Origin: JANTGF01 sp963750735 | Lineage (GTDB): Bacteria > Bacteroidota > Bacteroidia > Bacteroidales > VadinHA17 | DNA length: 64,000 nt | Assembly: GCA_963750735.1 (NCBI GenBank) | Contig: CAVVRY010000011.1 | Span: forward strand, 1 to 64,000 | Direction: 5' to 3' | Shown: positions 24,794-34,467 of the stretch, in pieces | Numbering within the stretch: position 1 is the stretch's first letter | Layout of the letters: the number at the start of each line of letters is the position of its first letter | Program-made: the position numbers and the translations under genes | The notes under the pieces: generated by a model | Database searches by the model: none | Seen by the model: only the letters and a program-made list of their open reading frames with translations | Told to the model about the DNA's origin: nothing

Positions 24794-26070
24794 TGTTCAG
24801 GAAATTACCCTATATAATTGTTTTTTTGTTAATTGCCTGGCAAACTATCCTGTATGCCCAGCAGCGCTTTCCAAAACCTGAGTTTGAATCCGGTTATGTG
24901 TATCCTGAATACCAGCTTACAAGCCCACGCAGCCAGGTATTGGAGTATCTGGATGTTGCTGTTTTGATAGGAGTTCTTATTATTACTACTCATTTTACTC
25001 TAAAGAAAAGATCAAGAACTGCTATTCTATGGACTTCGGTATTCACAGTAGCCTATTTTGGTTTTTATCGTGAGGGTTGTATTTGTGCCGTCGGATCAGT
25101 GCAAAATGTGGCTCTGGCCCTGTTCAACGAAGGTTATGCTCTTCCACTATCGGCCCTGCTTTTCTTTTTGATTCCACTTATCTTTGCTTTACTTTATGGA
25201 AGACAATTCTGTGCAGGGGCCTGTCCATTGGGTGCTATTCAGGAACTTACCGCTCTGTACCCGGTAAAAATCCCGAAAAGTGTCGAATCAGTACTGAGTT
25301 CAGTTCCATATCTATATCTTGGATTAGCCATACTTTTCGCAGCTACTGACAGTCATTTTATTATTTGCAAATACGATCCCTATGTAGGCATTTTCAGACT
25401 CAATGCTCCTGTAACAATGGTGGTATTTGGCTTACTATTGCTAATCTCCGGTATCTTTGTTAATAGACCTTATTGTAGGTTCTTATGCCCGTATGGGGTT
25501 ATATTAAACTGGTTCTCCAGGTTCTCAGGCAAACATCTTACCATAACCCCTGATAATTGTATCAATTGTAAGCTATGTGAGCATTCTTGTCCTTATAATG
25601 CCATTCTGCCTTCTACTATTGATGCACCAAAAGAACAAACAAAAACCTCAAGAAAGAGGTACTTAATTTATCTTCTTTTAATTCCCATTTTTACCTATGG
25701 AGGTATCAAGCTGGCTGAAAACTTTTCAGATGATTTAGCAACCGTTCACCGTGATGTAAGACTGTCCAGAGAGATCCGGCTTGAAAATGAATCAGGCATA
25801 AGAGCCACATCGCAGCAGGCAATTAGCTATAAGGAATCAGGATTGACTTTAAAGGAACTTTTTGAAAAAGAGCAAGTAATAAAGAATAAATTTAGTAACG
25901 GAGCTCCCTGGCTTGGTGCTTTCCTGGGTTTATCCCTTGCTTTGGCTCTACTTTCACTTTCCGTGCGAAGAGAAAGGGAAGATTACGTACCCCATCAGGG
26001 TAAATGTTATAGTTGTGGGAGATGTTTTGAGTATTGTCCCATTCATATTGAAAAAACTACCGCTACATGA
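24793..26070 (+). CDS. NosR/NapH-like membrane iron-sulfur protein
   Basis: 425 residues with about six transmembrane segments in the N-terminal two thirds and one more near 371-390. Motifs in order: EGCICAVGS (C-x-C, about 94-98), FCAGACPLGAI (CxxxCP, about 139-149), YCRFLCPYGVIL (CxxxCP, about 226-237), CINCKLCEHSCP and, at the C-terminus, CYSCGRCFEYCP. Two CxxxCP turns and cytosolic ferredoxin domains are the features of NosR and NapH, which move electrons between quinol or NADH chains and periplasmic acceptors. No FMN-binding NosR domain is present. It would connect the cytoplasmic NADH module with the exported ferredoxin. Confidence 0.8.
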   Translation: MFRKLPYIIVFLLIAWQTILYAQQRFPKPEFESGYVYPEYQLTSPRSQVLEYLDVAVLIGVLIITTHFTLKKRSRTAILWTSVFTVAYFGFYREGCICAVGSVQNVALALFNEGYALPLSALLFFLIPLIFALLYGRQFCAGACPLGAIQELTALYPVKIPKSVESVLSSVPYLYLGLAILFAATDSHFIICKYDPYVGIFRLNAPVTMVVFGLLLLISGIFVNRPYCRFLCPYGVILNWFSRFSGKHLTITPDNCINCKLCEHSCPYNAILPSTIDAPKEQTKTSRKRYLIYLLLIPIFTYGGIKLAENFSDDLATVHRDVRLSREIRLENESGIRATSQQAISYKESGLTLKELFEKEQVIKNKFSNGAPWLGAFLGLSLALALLSLSVRREREDYVPHQGKCYSCGRCFEYCPIHIEKTTAT

Positions 26071-27860
26071 ATATTGATAAAAAAAATATGAAAGCCCTGG
26101 AGATTACCGGATATATATCTGGTCTCTTTACTCTTTTTGTTGCGGTAATAATGATCCTGGGCTATATTCAGACTAAAACCATAAAACCATTGGATAATCC
26201 TTCGCTTACAATTCTGAAGGAGATGTACGATTCAGATCCCAACAACGAGGATCTGAAGGAACAGGTCAGGGCACTTGACCTTATGTCCAGGAGAGCATTT
26301 TTTGCAACCCAATGGCAGATAAAAACAGGTACTTACCTGTTAATCATAGGGGCTTTATTATTTGTTCTAAGTCAACAAATAATTATACGCAATAAAAAGA
26401 GAATGCCTGATAAACCCGATGATGAGTTTGATTTAATCGGTTTCAATAAAAAGAGACGTTTATTCATAATGGTATCATCAGTAAGTGTAATTGCATTGGC
26501 TTTCATTGTTTCCTTCCTGCTTCAAAAAGAACTTCCGGACCCCCTACCTGTGGTGGAAGAAATTGTAACAGAGGGAATCAGTAGAACTGTTAAAACTCCT
26601 GAAATAAAAGAAATGCCTGTGGTTCAGGAATCTGTTGAAACCCCTGAGTCGGTGGAAAACGAAAAAGAAGAAGGCATTGAATCCAAAAGTCCAGTCATTC
26701 AAGCTACAACTTCAGTTTCGGATAACTACCCATTCTTCAGAGGAAAGGGAAGTCGGGGAATTGCAGGTACCGGTACCTACCCCACCGATTGGAATGGCAA
26801 AGAAGGAAAGAATATAAAATGGAAAGTTAAGGTTCCAACACATGGATATAGTTCTCCTATCATTTGGGGAAACCGCCTGTTTCTAACCGGGGTTGATGGT
26901 GCTGCAACTGAAGTAATGTGTTTCGATAAAGAATCAGGAAAACTGATATGGACAGCCTTAACAACTGGTGTAGAAGGGGAACCAAAAACGCCCCCCGAAA
27001 CCTCTGAGGATACTGGACTGGCAGCTCCTACCGCTGCCACAAACGGTGAATACGTTTGCGCCATATTTGCCACCGGAAATCTGGTTTGCCTCGACTTTGA
27101 GGGCAATAGAGTCTGGGCAAAAAATCTTGGAATACCTGAGAATCATTATGGCCATTCCTCCTCCCTGATTATACATGGCGATAAGCTACTGGTACAATAT
27201 GATCATTTCAAGAGAAAGTCAATAATAGCATTTGATTTAAACACAGGTGAACAGTTGTGGGAAACAATAAGGACAGTTGCCATCTCATGGGCATCTCCTG
27301 TAATTGCAACTTTTAATGGTATTGCACAGGTCATTCTGACATCGGAACCTTCGGTTATCTCCTATGATATTGAAAGCGGTAGGGAATTATGGAATGTGAA
27401 ATGTATGAGTGGCGAAGTGGGTCCTTCGGTAGGTGTCAATTCAAAATATGTTTTTGCAGTAAACGATTTTGCTAAACTTGTGGCTATTGATCCGGGTAAT
27501 AATGCTTCAATAGTTTGGGAAGACAATGAATACACACCTGAAGTGGCCAGCCCGGTTGCCACAGAAGAACTTGTTTTTGTTCTGACAAGCTGGGGAGCTG
27601 TTGCCTGTTACGATACCGAGACCGGGGAACTGGTATGGGATCAAGACTTTGACTATGGTTTTTACTCTTCACCTATTATTGCAAATAACATGGTTTATAT
27701 GCTTGACCAGGCTGGTGTTATGCATATTGTAAATGCCGACAGGAAATTTAGTATTGTGAATGAATCTCCACTCGGAGAAAGAGCAAATTGCACGCCTGCA
27801 TTTTCTGACGGGAGCATTTATATCAGATCGGAAGAACATCTTTATTGTATTTCTGAATGA
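26067..27860 (+). CDS. Membrane-anchored PQQ-like beta-propeller protein C
   Basis: 597 residues. Three hydrophobic segments (about 14-33, 88-105 and 131-151) lead into an acidic Pro/Glu linker (residues ~155-215). From about 220 a propeller follows, with FFRGKGSRGIAG and repeats such as MCFDKESGKLIW, IAFDLNTGEQLWE, SYDIESGRELWN and CYDTETGELVWD. The linker would hold the propeller away from the membrane in the periplasm. Overlaps of 4 bases with both neighbours place it firmly between the membrane iron-sulfur protein and the NADH-binding subunit, so physical association in one complex is plausible. Cofactor binding is not visible. Confidence 0.85.
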   Translation: MNIDKKNMKALEITGYISGLFTLFVAVIMILGYIQTKTIKPLDNPSLTILKEMYDSDPNNEDLKEQVRALDLMSRRAFFATQWQIKTGTYLLIIGALLFVLSQQIIIRNKKRMPDKPDDEFDLIGFNKKRRLFIMVSSVSVIALAFIVSFLLQKELPDPLPVVEEIVTEGISRTVKTPEIKEMPVVQESVETPESVENEKEEGIESKSPVIQATTSVSDNYPFFRGKGSRGIAGTGTYPTDWNGKEGKNIKWKVKVPTHGYSSPIIWGNRLFLTGVDGAATEVMCFDKESGKLIWTALTTGVEGEPKTPPETSEDTGLAAPTAATNGEYVCAIFATGNLVCLDFEGNRVWAKNLGIPENHYGHSSSLIIHGDKLLVQYDHFKRKSIIAFDLNTGEQLWETIRTVAISWASPVIATFNGIAQVILTSEPSVISYDIESGRELWNVKCMSGEVGPSVGVNSKYVFAVNDFAKLVAIDPGNNASIVWEDNEYTPEVASPVATEELVFVLTSWGAVACYDTETGELVWDQDFDYGFYSSPIIANNMVYMLDQAGVMHIVNADRKFSIVNESPLGERANCTPAFSDGSIYIRSEEHLYCISE

Positions 27861-30247
27861 ACGAAACAGTTAACATAGAGACCAAAGATTGTAACTGTAA
27901 TACAGTCAAAAGAGATGACATTATTGAAGTGGTTAACTCAATAGTAGCCAGAATAGGTACTTCTAAAGACAAGGTAATTCCAATTCTGCAAGCTTTACAA
28001 AACGAGTTAAACTATCTTCCTTCTGAAGCTTTAAAATATATTTGTGAAATAACAGAAATTGGTCCCGGACAACTATCAAGTGTTTCCACCTTCTATTCCC
28101 AGTTCAGGCATATACCGGCAGGAGAGCACATAATTAAGGTTTGTACCGGAACGGCTTGTCATGTAAAGGGTGCTCCACTGGTTATGGACGCTTTTAAAAG
28201 AGAACTGGAAATAGGCCAGGAAACCAGCACTACTGAAGATAGGAAATTCTCAGTTGAATCGGTTGCCTGTCTTGGTTGCTGCACTTTAGCTCCGGTAGTT
28301 CAAATTGACAACAAAACCTATGGGCATGTTAAAAACTCAGAGATCAGAAATATAATAGATGATTTCTTATCCAGCTCAGCCGAAGTTGAATCTGCTGAAA
28401 AAAGCAGTGAGCAAACCGAAGTTTCAAGCGAAATCCGGGTGGGCCTGGGATCCTGTTGTATTGCTGGTGGCAGCAAGCAGATTCTCTCTGAAGTGAATAG
28501 TACCATTGAACAGTATCAAATAAAAACCCGGATCAAACCTGTTGGCTGCGTTGGGGTGTGTAATCAAACACCTCTGCTTGAATTTGACGGAAAAAAGGGA
28601 GAAATTGTAAGATATACCAATGTTCAGAAAGATCAGGTTGAAAATATTGTATTAAAGCATCTTTCTCCTTCAAGAAAAAGGTTAAAATTAAAATCTTTCC
28701 TCAATGACTGGATTGACACATTCCATTCCGATGAAAAGGTCAATAGTCCCATCAACCTGGCAGATAACGTCAGAGAGAAATATCTTGATAATTTTTTATT
28801 GAACCAGAAACACATTGCTACTGAATTTTATGGTGTGATATCACCATTTTTATACAAGGAATATATTGCATTCAGTGGTTTTAAGGCACTTGAAAGGATG
28901 ATTCGGTATCAAAGCCCTGAATCAGTAATTAAGCTGATTACTGACAGTGGGCTGCGCGGACGCGGAGGAGGAGGCTTTCTTACAGGCCAAAAATGGGAAA
29001 TTACGAAAAATACCGAGTCAGATAAGAAATATATTATTTGCAATGCAGATGAAGGAGATCCCGGTGCATTTATGGATAGAATGTTAATTGAGTCCTTTCC
29101 TTACAGGGTGCTTGAAGGTATGATGATTGCCGCCTATGCCACAGGGGCTATTGAAGGAATTTTCTACATCAGGGCTGAATATCCCCTGGCAGTTGAAAGA
29201 ATGAAAAATGCTTTGGCCCAATGCTATGAAAATGACCTGCTGGGGAAAAAGCTTTTTGGATCGGACTTTTCTTTCACCGCCAGAATTTTCGAAGGAGCCG
29301 GGGCATTTGTATGTGGTGAAGAAACAGCCCTGATATCCTCTATGGAAGGAGATAGGGGAAATCCCAAGTATCGTCCTCCCTACCCTGCCGTAAAAGGCTA
29401 CAGAGGAAAACCTACTCTTGTTAACAATACAGAGACACTCTGCATGATTCCATGGATTTTCAACAATGGAACAAAAGAATTTAAATCAATTGGTACCGAT
29501 GGTTCAAAGGGTACTAAAGTTTTTGCCCTGGCAGGTAAAATATCAAGGGGTGGACTTATTGAAGTACCCATGGGAATAACCATCAGGCAGATTGTTGAAG
29601 AAATTGGTGAAGGTGTGGTGGAAGGCAGAGAATTCAAGGCTGTACAAATAGGTGGTCCATCAGGGGGTTGTATTCCTGCCAGTCTTTCAGATACTCCAAT
29701 CGATTTCGATGAACTTACCAGGTTGGGTGCGATGATGGGTTCCGGTGGCCTGGTTGTACTGGATAATACTGATTGTATGGTAGATATGGCAAAGTATTTC
29801 CTGACCTTTACACACAACCAATCCTGTGGTAAATGCACTTTCTGCCGCATTGGAACTGGGAAGATGCTCGAGATACTTACCCGATTTTCCAGAGGTGAAG
29901 CAAAAATGCAAGAACTGGATGAACTGGAGGAAATGTGTAACTCTGTAACACAGGGAAGCTTATGTGGATTAGGTAAAACAGCACCAAATCCGGTTATAAC
30001 AAGCATCAGATATTTCAGGGAGGAATATGAGGCCCACACCAGAGGTGTATGCCCTGCAAAGAGATGTCCAGATCTTATCACTTATAGGGTAAATGACAAT
30101 TGTATTGGCTGTACACTATGTGCCAGGGAATGCCCTGTGGATGCAATAGAATACCGACCCTATGAAAAGCATGAAATAGACATCAATAAATGCATAAAAT
30201 GCGACAGCTGTGTACAGGTTTGTCCTTCGGATGCCATAGATAAGTAG
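27857..30247 (+). CDS. HydC-HydB / NuoE-NuoF fusion: NADH-oxidising flavo-iron-sulfur subunit
   Basis: 796 residues. Domain order: NuoE/HydC thioredoxin-like [2Fe-2S] domain (residues ~20-170; C96, C101, C138, C142); a second thioredoxin-like domain (~193-270; C200/C201, C231, C235); NuoF with FMN/NADH loop GLRGRGGGGF (366-375); N3-type [4Fe-4S] (C657, C660, C663, C703); two C-terminal [4Fe-4S] ferredoxin motifs (C749-C759, C779-C789). This equals HydC joined to HydB of bifurcating hydrogenases. No hydrogenase or formate dehydrogenase subunit is encoded nearby. It should take electrons from NADH (or deliver them to NAD+) in the cytoplasm. Confidence 0.9.
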   Translation: MNETVNIETKDCNCNTVKRDDIIEVVNSIVARIGTSKDKVIPILQALQNELNYLPSEALKYICEITEIGPGQLSSVSTFYSQFRHIPAGEHIIKVCTGTACHVKGAPLVMDAFKRELEIGQETSTTEDRKFSVESVACLGCCTLAPVVQIDNKTYGHVKNSEIRNIIDDFLSSSAEVESAEKSSEQTEVSSEIRVGLGSCCIAGGSKQILSEVNSTIEQYQIKTRIKPVGCVGVCNQTPLLEFDGKKGEIVRYTNVQKDQVENIVLKHLSPSRKRLKLKSFLNDWIDTFHSDEKVNSPINLADNVREKYLDNFLLNQKHIATEFYGVISPFLYKEYIAFSGFKALERMIRYQSPESVIKLITDSGLRGRGGGGFLTGQKWEITKNTESDKKYIICNADEGDPGAFMDRMLIESFPYRVLEGMMIAAYATGAIEGIFYIRAEYPLAVERMKNALAQCYENDLLGKKLFGSDFSFTARIFEGAGAFVCGEETALISSMEGDRGNPKYRPPYPAVKGYRGKPTLVNNTETLCMIPWIFNNGTKEFKSIGTDGSKGTKVFALAGKISRGGLIEVPMGITIRQIVEEIGEGVVEGREFKAVQIGGPSGGCIPASLSDTPIDFDELTRLGAMMGSGGLVVLDNTDCMVDMAKYFLTFTHNQSCGKCTFCRIGTGKMLEILTRFSRGEAKMQELDELEEMCNSVTQGSLCGLGKTAPNPVITSIRYFREEYEAHTRGVCPAKRCPDLITYRVNDNCIGCTLCARECPVDAIEYRPYEKHEIDINKCIKCDSCVQVCPSDAIDK

Positions 30248-30250
30248 TAT

Positions 30251-31321
30251 ATGATAAAACTGCAGATTGATAATATAGAAATTAAGGTGGGTCAGGGAAC
30301 AAGCCTTATTGAAGCTGCCCGTGAAAATGGGATTAATATCCCTTCTCTCTGTTATAATAAAGATCTGCCTCACTATACCTCCTGTATGCTTTGCATGGTG
30401 AAAAATGCTAAAACCGGTCAATACATCCCCTCTTGCTCTGCAGCTGCTGAACAAGGAATGGTAATTGATGCCTCAGGTGAAGATGTAATTGATTTGAGAT
30501 CAAAAGCAATTTCTCTTTTGCTAACCGAACATCGGGCTGAATGCGAGGCTCCATGCAAACTAGTTTGCCCTGCAGGATTGAACATTCCTCTCATGCACAG
30601 ATATGTTATGATAGGGGATATGGAATCAGCAAGAAGGCTGATTTATACTGAAATGGAAAATCCTGAAAGTTCCTGTATAACATGCCAAAAATATTGTGAA
30701 AAAGCATGTCGAAGGAAGATGATCGACAAACCCATTGCCATTTCCAATATCATTAAATACTTAACCGGTTCACTTGAAGCACTGGAAAAATCAGCATTAG
30801 AGGAGCAATTCAGAAATCTGCCAGAGAATATCAGTAAGAGTGGAAAGCGGTTTAACTCAATTATTGGGAGGATGGAAGAAGTTGAAAAAAGAGAATGGTT
30901 GAAGGAGTGTCCTGAAAATACCAGGCGATTTGCTGAGCCAACATCAACTGAAGAATGTATATTTGAAGCAGAAAACTGCATGCATTGTGATTGCAGGGCA
31001 TTGGAAAACTGCGATTTAAGGCGATTAGCGGAGGAATTAAGTGTTAAGAACCCAAAACGTTTAAGAACCGGTCCTCCCATTGAGAAGAAAATTAATGTCA
31101 ATAATGGCCTGATTTTTGAAAATGCAAAGTGTATTAAATGTGGTTTATGTGTAAGGGTAAGTGTTGATAATACTAATGATCCTTCTTTATGTTTCACCGG
31201 TAGAGGGTTTATGAGTCTCATTTCAGAACCGATTACGAATTCTTTTAATTCAATTTTTAAAGGGGGTATCGATAAGGCCGTAGATATCTGCCCAACAGGT
31301 GCTCTTTCGAGAAAGGACTAA
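30251..31321 (+). CDS. NuoG/HydA-N-terminus-like iron-sulfur protein without a catalytic domain
   Basis: 356 residues. A plant-type [2Fe-2S] domain (C34, C45, C48, C62) is followed by a HxxxC-x3-C-x3-C stretch (H94, C98, C102, C106) that leads into a GltD/DPYD-type [4Fe-4S] region (CITCQKYCEKAC at 142-153). Further cysteines lie in CMHCDCRALENC and a C-terminal CIKCGLCVRVS...DICPTG. NuoG, HydA and FdhA share the first part, but the H-cluster, molybdopterin or FAD domain is absent. It is therefore a wire rather than an enzyme, linking the NuoEF-type subunit to a partner, presumably the NosR/NapH-like protein. Confidence 0.8.
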   Translation: MIKLQIDNIEIKVGQGTSLIEAARENGINIPSLCYNKDLPHYTSCMLCMVKNAKTGQYIPSCSAAAEQGMVIDASGEDVIDLRSKAISLLLTEHRAECEAPCKLVCPAGLNIPLMHRYVMIGDMESARRLIYTEMENPESSCITCQKYCEKACRRKMIDKPIAISNIIKYLTGSLEALEKSALEEQFRNLPENISKSGKRFNSIIGRMEEVEKREWLKECPENTRRFAEPTSTEECIFEAENCMHCDCRALENCDLRRLAEELSVKNPKRLRTGPPIEKKINVNNGLIFENAKCIKCGLCVRVSVDNTNDPSLCFTGRGFMSLISEPITNSFNSIFKGGIDKAVDICPTGALSRKD

Positions 31322-31334
31322 GATCAGGACAAAA

Positions 31335-32450
31335 ATGAAAAGAGTTTTAAATACAATTTTTTTAGCTATACTGCTTGGATCTTTGGCTTTCAGCCAGGAA
31401 GGGCAGTCTGAATGGAATATGTACAGGGGTGACAGTGATCTAAGTGGAGTTGTTCATACACCACTACCTTTAAAGCCGGTTTTGAAATGGAGTTATAAAA
31501 CAAATGCCCGAACGGTATCCTCTCCGGTAATCAGCAATGGGACAATTTTCTTCGGAAACAATGACGGAACTATTTTTGCCATCACCTCAGAAGGTAAACT
31601 TAAATGGAAATATGAAACCGGTACAGCGGTAGAGGCTTCTCCTGTGGTTCTCGATGGAAAAGTGATATACGGTTCTCTCGATGGGGACTTGAGAGCCCTT
31701 GATGCATCAACCGGAAAGCTTGTGTGGACTTATCAGACAGAAAACCAGATTTTTGGTTCTGTAAATATCTGGAACTCGGGTGATCAAAAACTTATAGTAT
31801 TCGGAAGTTATGATTTCTGCCTGCACTGTGTTAATCCTAAAACAGGCAAACAGGTATGGAAGTTTGAAACAGATAATTTTGTACATGGAACTCCTGCAAT
31901 TTCGAGATCGAAAATTGTGTTTGGCGGATGCGATGGCTTAATTCGAATTGTTGACCCAACTACAGGTATTGAGGAAAGATTTGCTGATTTACAGGTGTAT
32001 ATAGCTTCTTCACCAGCCATAGTCGGAAATCATGCCTATGTTGGATCTCATGAAGGAATATTTTATTCAATTGATCTCCAATCTATGACCATTGACTGGG
32101 AAATTCCTCCCAGAGATGAGTATAGTGTTATAATGGCTACACCTGCAATTAACCTTGGAAGAGTTGTTGTCGGCAGTGAAGACAAATACGTTTACTGCTA
32201 TAATATAAAAGACGGGAAAAAACTATGGGAATTCCGGACAAGTGGCAGAGTGATTGGTTCAGCAGTCATTACAGATTCTGATGTTCTTGTCGGCAGCAGA
32301 GATGGGTTAATATATATTCTTGATCTTGAAACCGGAAAGAAAAAATGGAGTTTTGATTCTGGTAAGCCAATCAGCTGTTCTCCCGCAGTAATTAATGATA
32401 TGTTTTGTATATTGACAGAGGATGGAAGATTACTAGCCTTCGGTAATTAA
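31335..32450 (+). CDS. Exported PQQ-like beta-propeller protein D
   Basis: 371 residues from the ATG at 31335, which gives a clean signal peptide (MKRVLNTIFLAILLGSLAFS-Q); a longer frame upstream overlaps the previous gene and hides this signal. The propeller is very regular: NMYRGDSDLSGVV opens it, and each blade has a pattern like ALDASTGKLVWTY, CVNPKTGKQVWKF and ILDLETGKKKWSF with GS.DG..YA strands, close to BamB/YxaL-type propellers. It is predicted to be soluble in the periplasm. It follows the iron-sulfur wire gene after 13 bases in the same operon. Confidence 0.85.
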   Translation: MKRVLNTIFLAILLGSLAFSQEGQSEWNMYRGDSDLSGVVHTPLPLKPVLKWSYKTNARTVSSPVISNGTIFFGNNDGTIFAITSEGKLKWKYETGTAVEASPVVLDGKVIYGSLDGDLRALDASTGKLVWTYQTENQIFGSVNIWNSGDQKLIVFGSYDFCLHCVNPKTGKQVWKFETDNFVHGTPAISRSKIVFGGCDGLIRIVDPTTGIEERFADLQVYIASSPAIVGNHAYVGSHEGIFYSIDLQSMTIDWEIPPRDEYSVIMATPAINLGRVVVGSEDKYVYCYNIKDGKKLWEFRTSGRVIGSAVITDSDVLVGSRDGLIYILDLETGKKKWSFDSGKPISCSPAVINDMFCILTEDGRLLAFGN

Positions 32451-32460
32451 TTTAAAAATT

Positions 32461-33759
32461 ATGAAAATAGCATACCTCGTTACCGGCTCAGGAGATTCAT
32501 TTTATTGTGGTAACTGTCACCGCGACAGACTTTATGCATCCTCTTTAAATGAATTAGGAGATAATGAAATTACAGCTGTTCCACTATATCTTCCCCCCTT
32601 AGGTGAGGATTTTGGGGACGAATTTGAAAACCCGGTATTTTTTGGCGCTGTCTCCATGTTCCTGCGTGAAAGAGTAAAAATGTTCGAACATCTTCCCTCC
32701 TTTATGGATAAGATTTTTGATGCTCCACCCCTGTTAAGGTTTGCTGCAAAAAAAGCAGGTGCAACCCGTACAGAAGGATTTGAGGAAACAACACTAAATA
32801 TGATCAGGGGTGATGATCAAAGCAGGATAAAAGAGATTTCAAGATTGTCAAAACATCTGTCAGAAAATGGGAAACCCGATATAATCCATCTTTCCAATGC
32901 ACTAATAATGGGTCTTGCCAAACAATTGAAAGAAGTTCTGGGCTCAAAGATCATTTGTTCTTTGCAGAATGAAGATGACTGGATTGATGAAATGATTGAG
33001 CCCTACAGAAGCCAGGCCTGGAAACTTATTGGTAAAGAATCTGTGAACATCGATAAGTTTATTAGTCCAAGTAAATATTTTAAGGACCTGGTGGTAGAAA
33101 AAACAGGAATTAAACCTGAGCAAATAGAGGTAATTCCATCAGGCCTTGAAGAAAATGCTTTCCAGAGCCTAACAAAGAAAGGGGAAACCCCTGCAATTGG
33201 TTTTTATTCCAGATTGAGCTACCCAAATGGCCTTGACAAACTGGTAGATGCCTTTATTTCAATTATGAAGAAGGGGGAAATACCTGAAATGCAATTGCAC
33301 ATCTGCGGAGGCTATACTACAGATAATAAACCCTTTCTGAAAGAACAGCTTCATAAAATTAAAAATAATGGTCTTGATCATCTGGTGAAACTGTATTCTG
33401 CCTTCCATGGGAAACAAAAAGAAGAATTTTTTAGTTCCATAGATATAATGAGTGTCCCTGTAAGAAAACCGGATGCATCAGGTTTATATATTTTAACTGC
33501 TAATTCTGCCGGTGTGCCTGTAGTTCAGCCTGCCACCGGAGCCTTCCCTGAGATAATTGAAATGAGCGGTGGTGGTATAACATATTCGCCCGATACAGTG
33601 GATCAGCTGGCTATATCAATAACCGATTTAATTAAGGACAAAGAAAAACTTTTAAGCTTAGGCAAAAATGGTCGAGAAAGAGTCCACGAACTATTAAGTA
33701 CACGTAAAATGGCAGAAGGGATATTGAATGTTTATAATAACACTACTGGATTTAAATAA
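32461..33759 (+). CDS. GT4-type glycosyltransferase with N-terminal CGNC motif
   Basis: 432 residues, GT-B fold. The N-terminus GSGDSFYCGNCHRDRLYASS carries a C-x2-C pair uncommon in GT4 enzymes; the C-terminal nucleotide-sugar half shows IGFYSRLSYPNGLDKLVDAF, LHICGGY and ASGLYILTANSAGVPVVQPA with the usual Glu in FPEIIEM. It would transfer a sugar to an unknown acceptor in the cytoplasm. Ten bases from the propeller gene and 20 from the ABC ATPase gene, it sits in the same transcript, which suggests that a glycan or glycolipid is part of this system. Confidence 0.8.
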   Translation: MKIAYLVTGSGDSFYCGNCHRDRLYASSLNELGDNEITAVPLYLPPLGEDFGDEFENPVFFGAVSMFLRERVKMFEHLPSFMDKIFDAPPLLRFAAKKAGATRTEGFEETTLNMIRGDDQSRIKEISRLSKHLSENGKPDIIHLSNALIMGLAKQLKEVLGSKIICSLQNEDDWIDEMIEPYRSQAWKLIGKESVNIDKFISPSKYFKDLVVEKTGIKPEQIEVIPSGLEENAFQSLTKKGETPAIGFYSRLSYPNGLDKLVDAFISIMKKGEIPEMQLHICGGYTTDNKPFLKEQLHKIKNNGLDHLVKLYSAFHGKQKEEFFSSIDIMSVPVRKPDASGLYILTANSAGVPVVQPATGAFPEIIEMSGGGITYSPDTVDQLAISITDLIKDKEKLLSLGKNGRERVHELLSTRKMAEGILNVYNNTTGFK

Positions 33760-33779
33760 TCTTTTTAATTAATTATTGG

Positions 33780-34442
33780 ATGTTAAAGCTTAATAATATT
33801 TCAAAGTCCTACCCGCAAAGAGGTATTGTGCTGGATAAGCTTAGTTTGGAAGTAGCTAAAGGTGAAGCACTGGCCATAACAGGACCATCAGGTTCGGGAA
33901 AAACCACTTTACTAAATTTAATAGGTATACTTGACCTCCCTGACACAGGTTCTATAATATATAATGATGATGATTTATCAGGTCTGAATGCCAATCAAAC
34001 TGCAGAATTCAGAAGAGATAACATTGGCTTTGTGTTTCAGGATCATTTATTGCTACCTCATCTTACCATACTTGAAAATATCTATCTACCCTTGCTGGCT
34101 AATCCAAAACAAAAAAGTGATAAGTCAACACACAATGAGTACATTAATAAGTTGTTAGAACGTACGGGCATAAATGATATTATTGACAAATTCCCTGCCC
34201 AGATTTCAGGAGGTGAAGCGCAACGAGCTGCTCTAATAAGAGCCCTGGTTAACAGACCGGCTATGCTTCTGGCCGATGAACCTACCGGCTCTCTCGATGG
34301 CAGAAATGCTGACGAACTTGGTAATCTCCTTCTTGATATTAACCGGGAACTGGAAACAACAATAATAGCAGTGACACATTCATTAGATCTGGCCGAAAAA
34401 CTTGGAAAAAGTCTTAGATTAGAAAGTGGAAAATTAGTCTGA
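33780..34442 (+). CDS. LolD/MacB-type ABC transporter ATPase
   Basis: 220 residues with all ABC motifs: Walker A GPSGSGKTT, Q-loop VFQDHLLLPHLT, signature QISGGEAQRAAL, Walker B MLLADEPTGSLDG and the switch His in VTHSLDLAEK. Length and the LxG-type signature fit LolD/MacB-like ATPases that drive type VII exporters rather than importers. Its partner permease follows 25 bases downstream. Role inferred: lipoprotein or envelope substrate handling linked to the operon's exported proteins. Confidence 0.9.
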   Translation: MLKLNNISKSYPQRGIVLDKLSLEVAKGEALAITGPSGSGKTTLLNLIGILDLPDTGSIIYNDDDLSGLNANQTAEFRRDNIGFVFQDHLLLPHLTILENIYLPLLANPKQKSDKSTHNEYINKLLERTGINDIIDKFPAQISGGEAQRAALIRALVNRPAMLLADEPTGSLDGRNADELGNLLLDINRELETTIIAVTHSLDLAEKLGKSLRLESGKLV

Positions 34443-34467
34443 TTTATCCAAAAAGAATAGTATTTAA

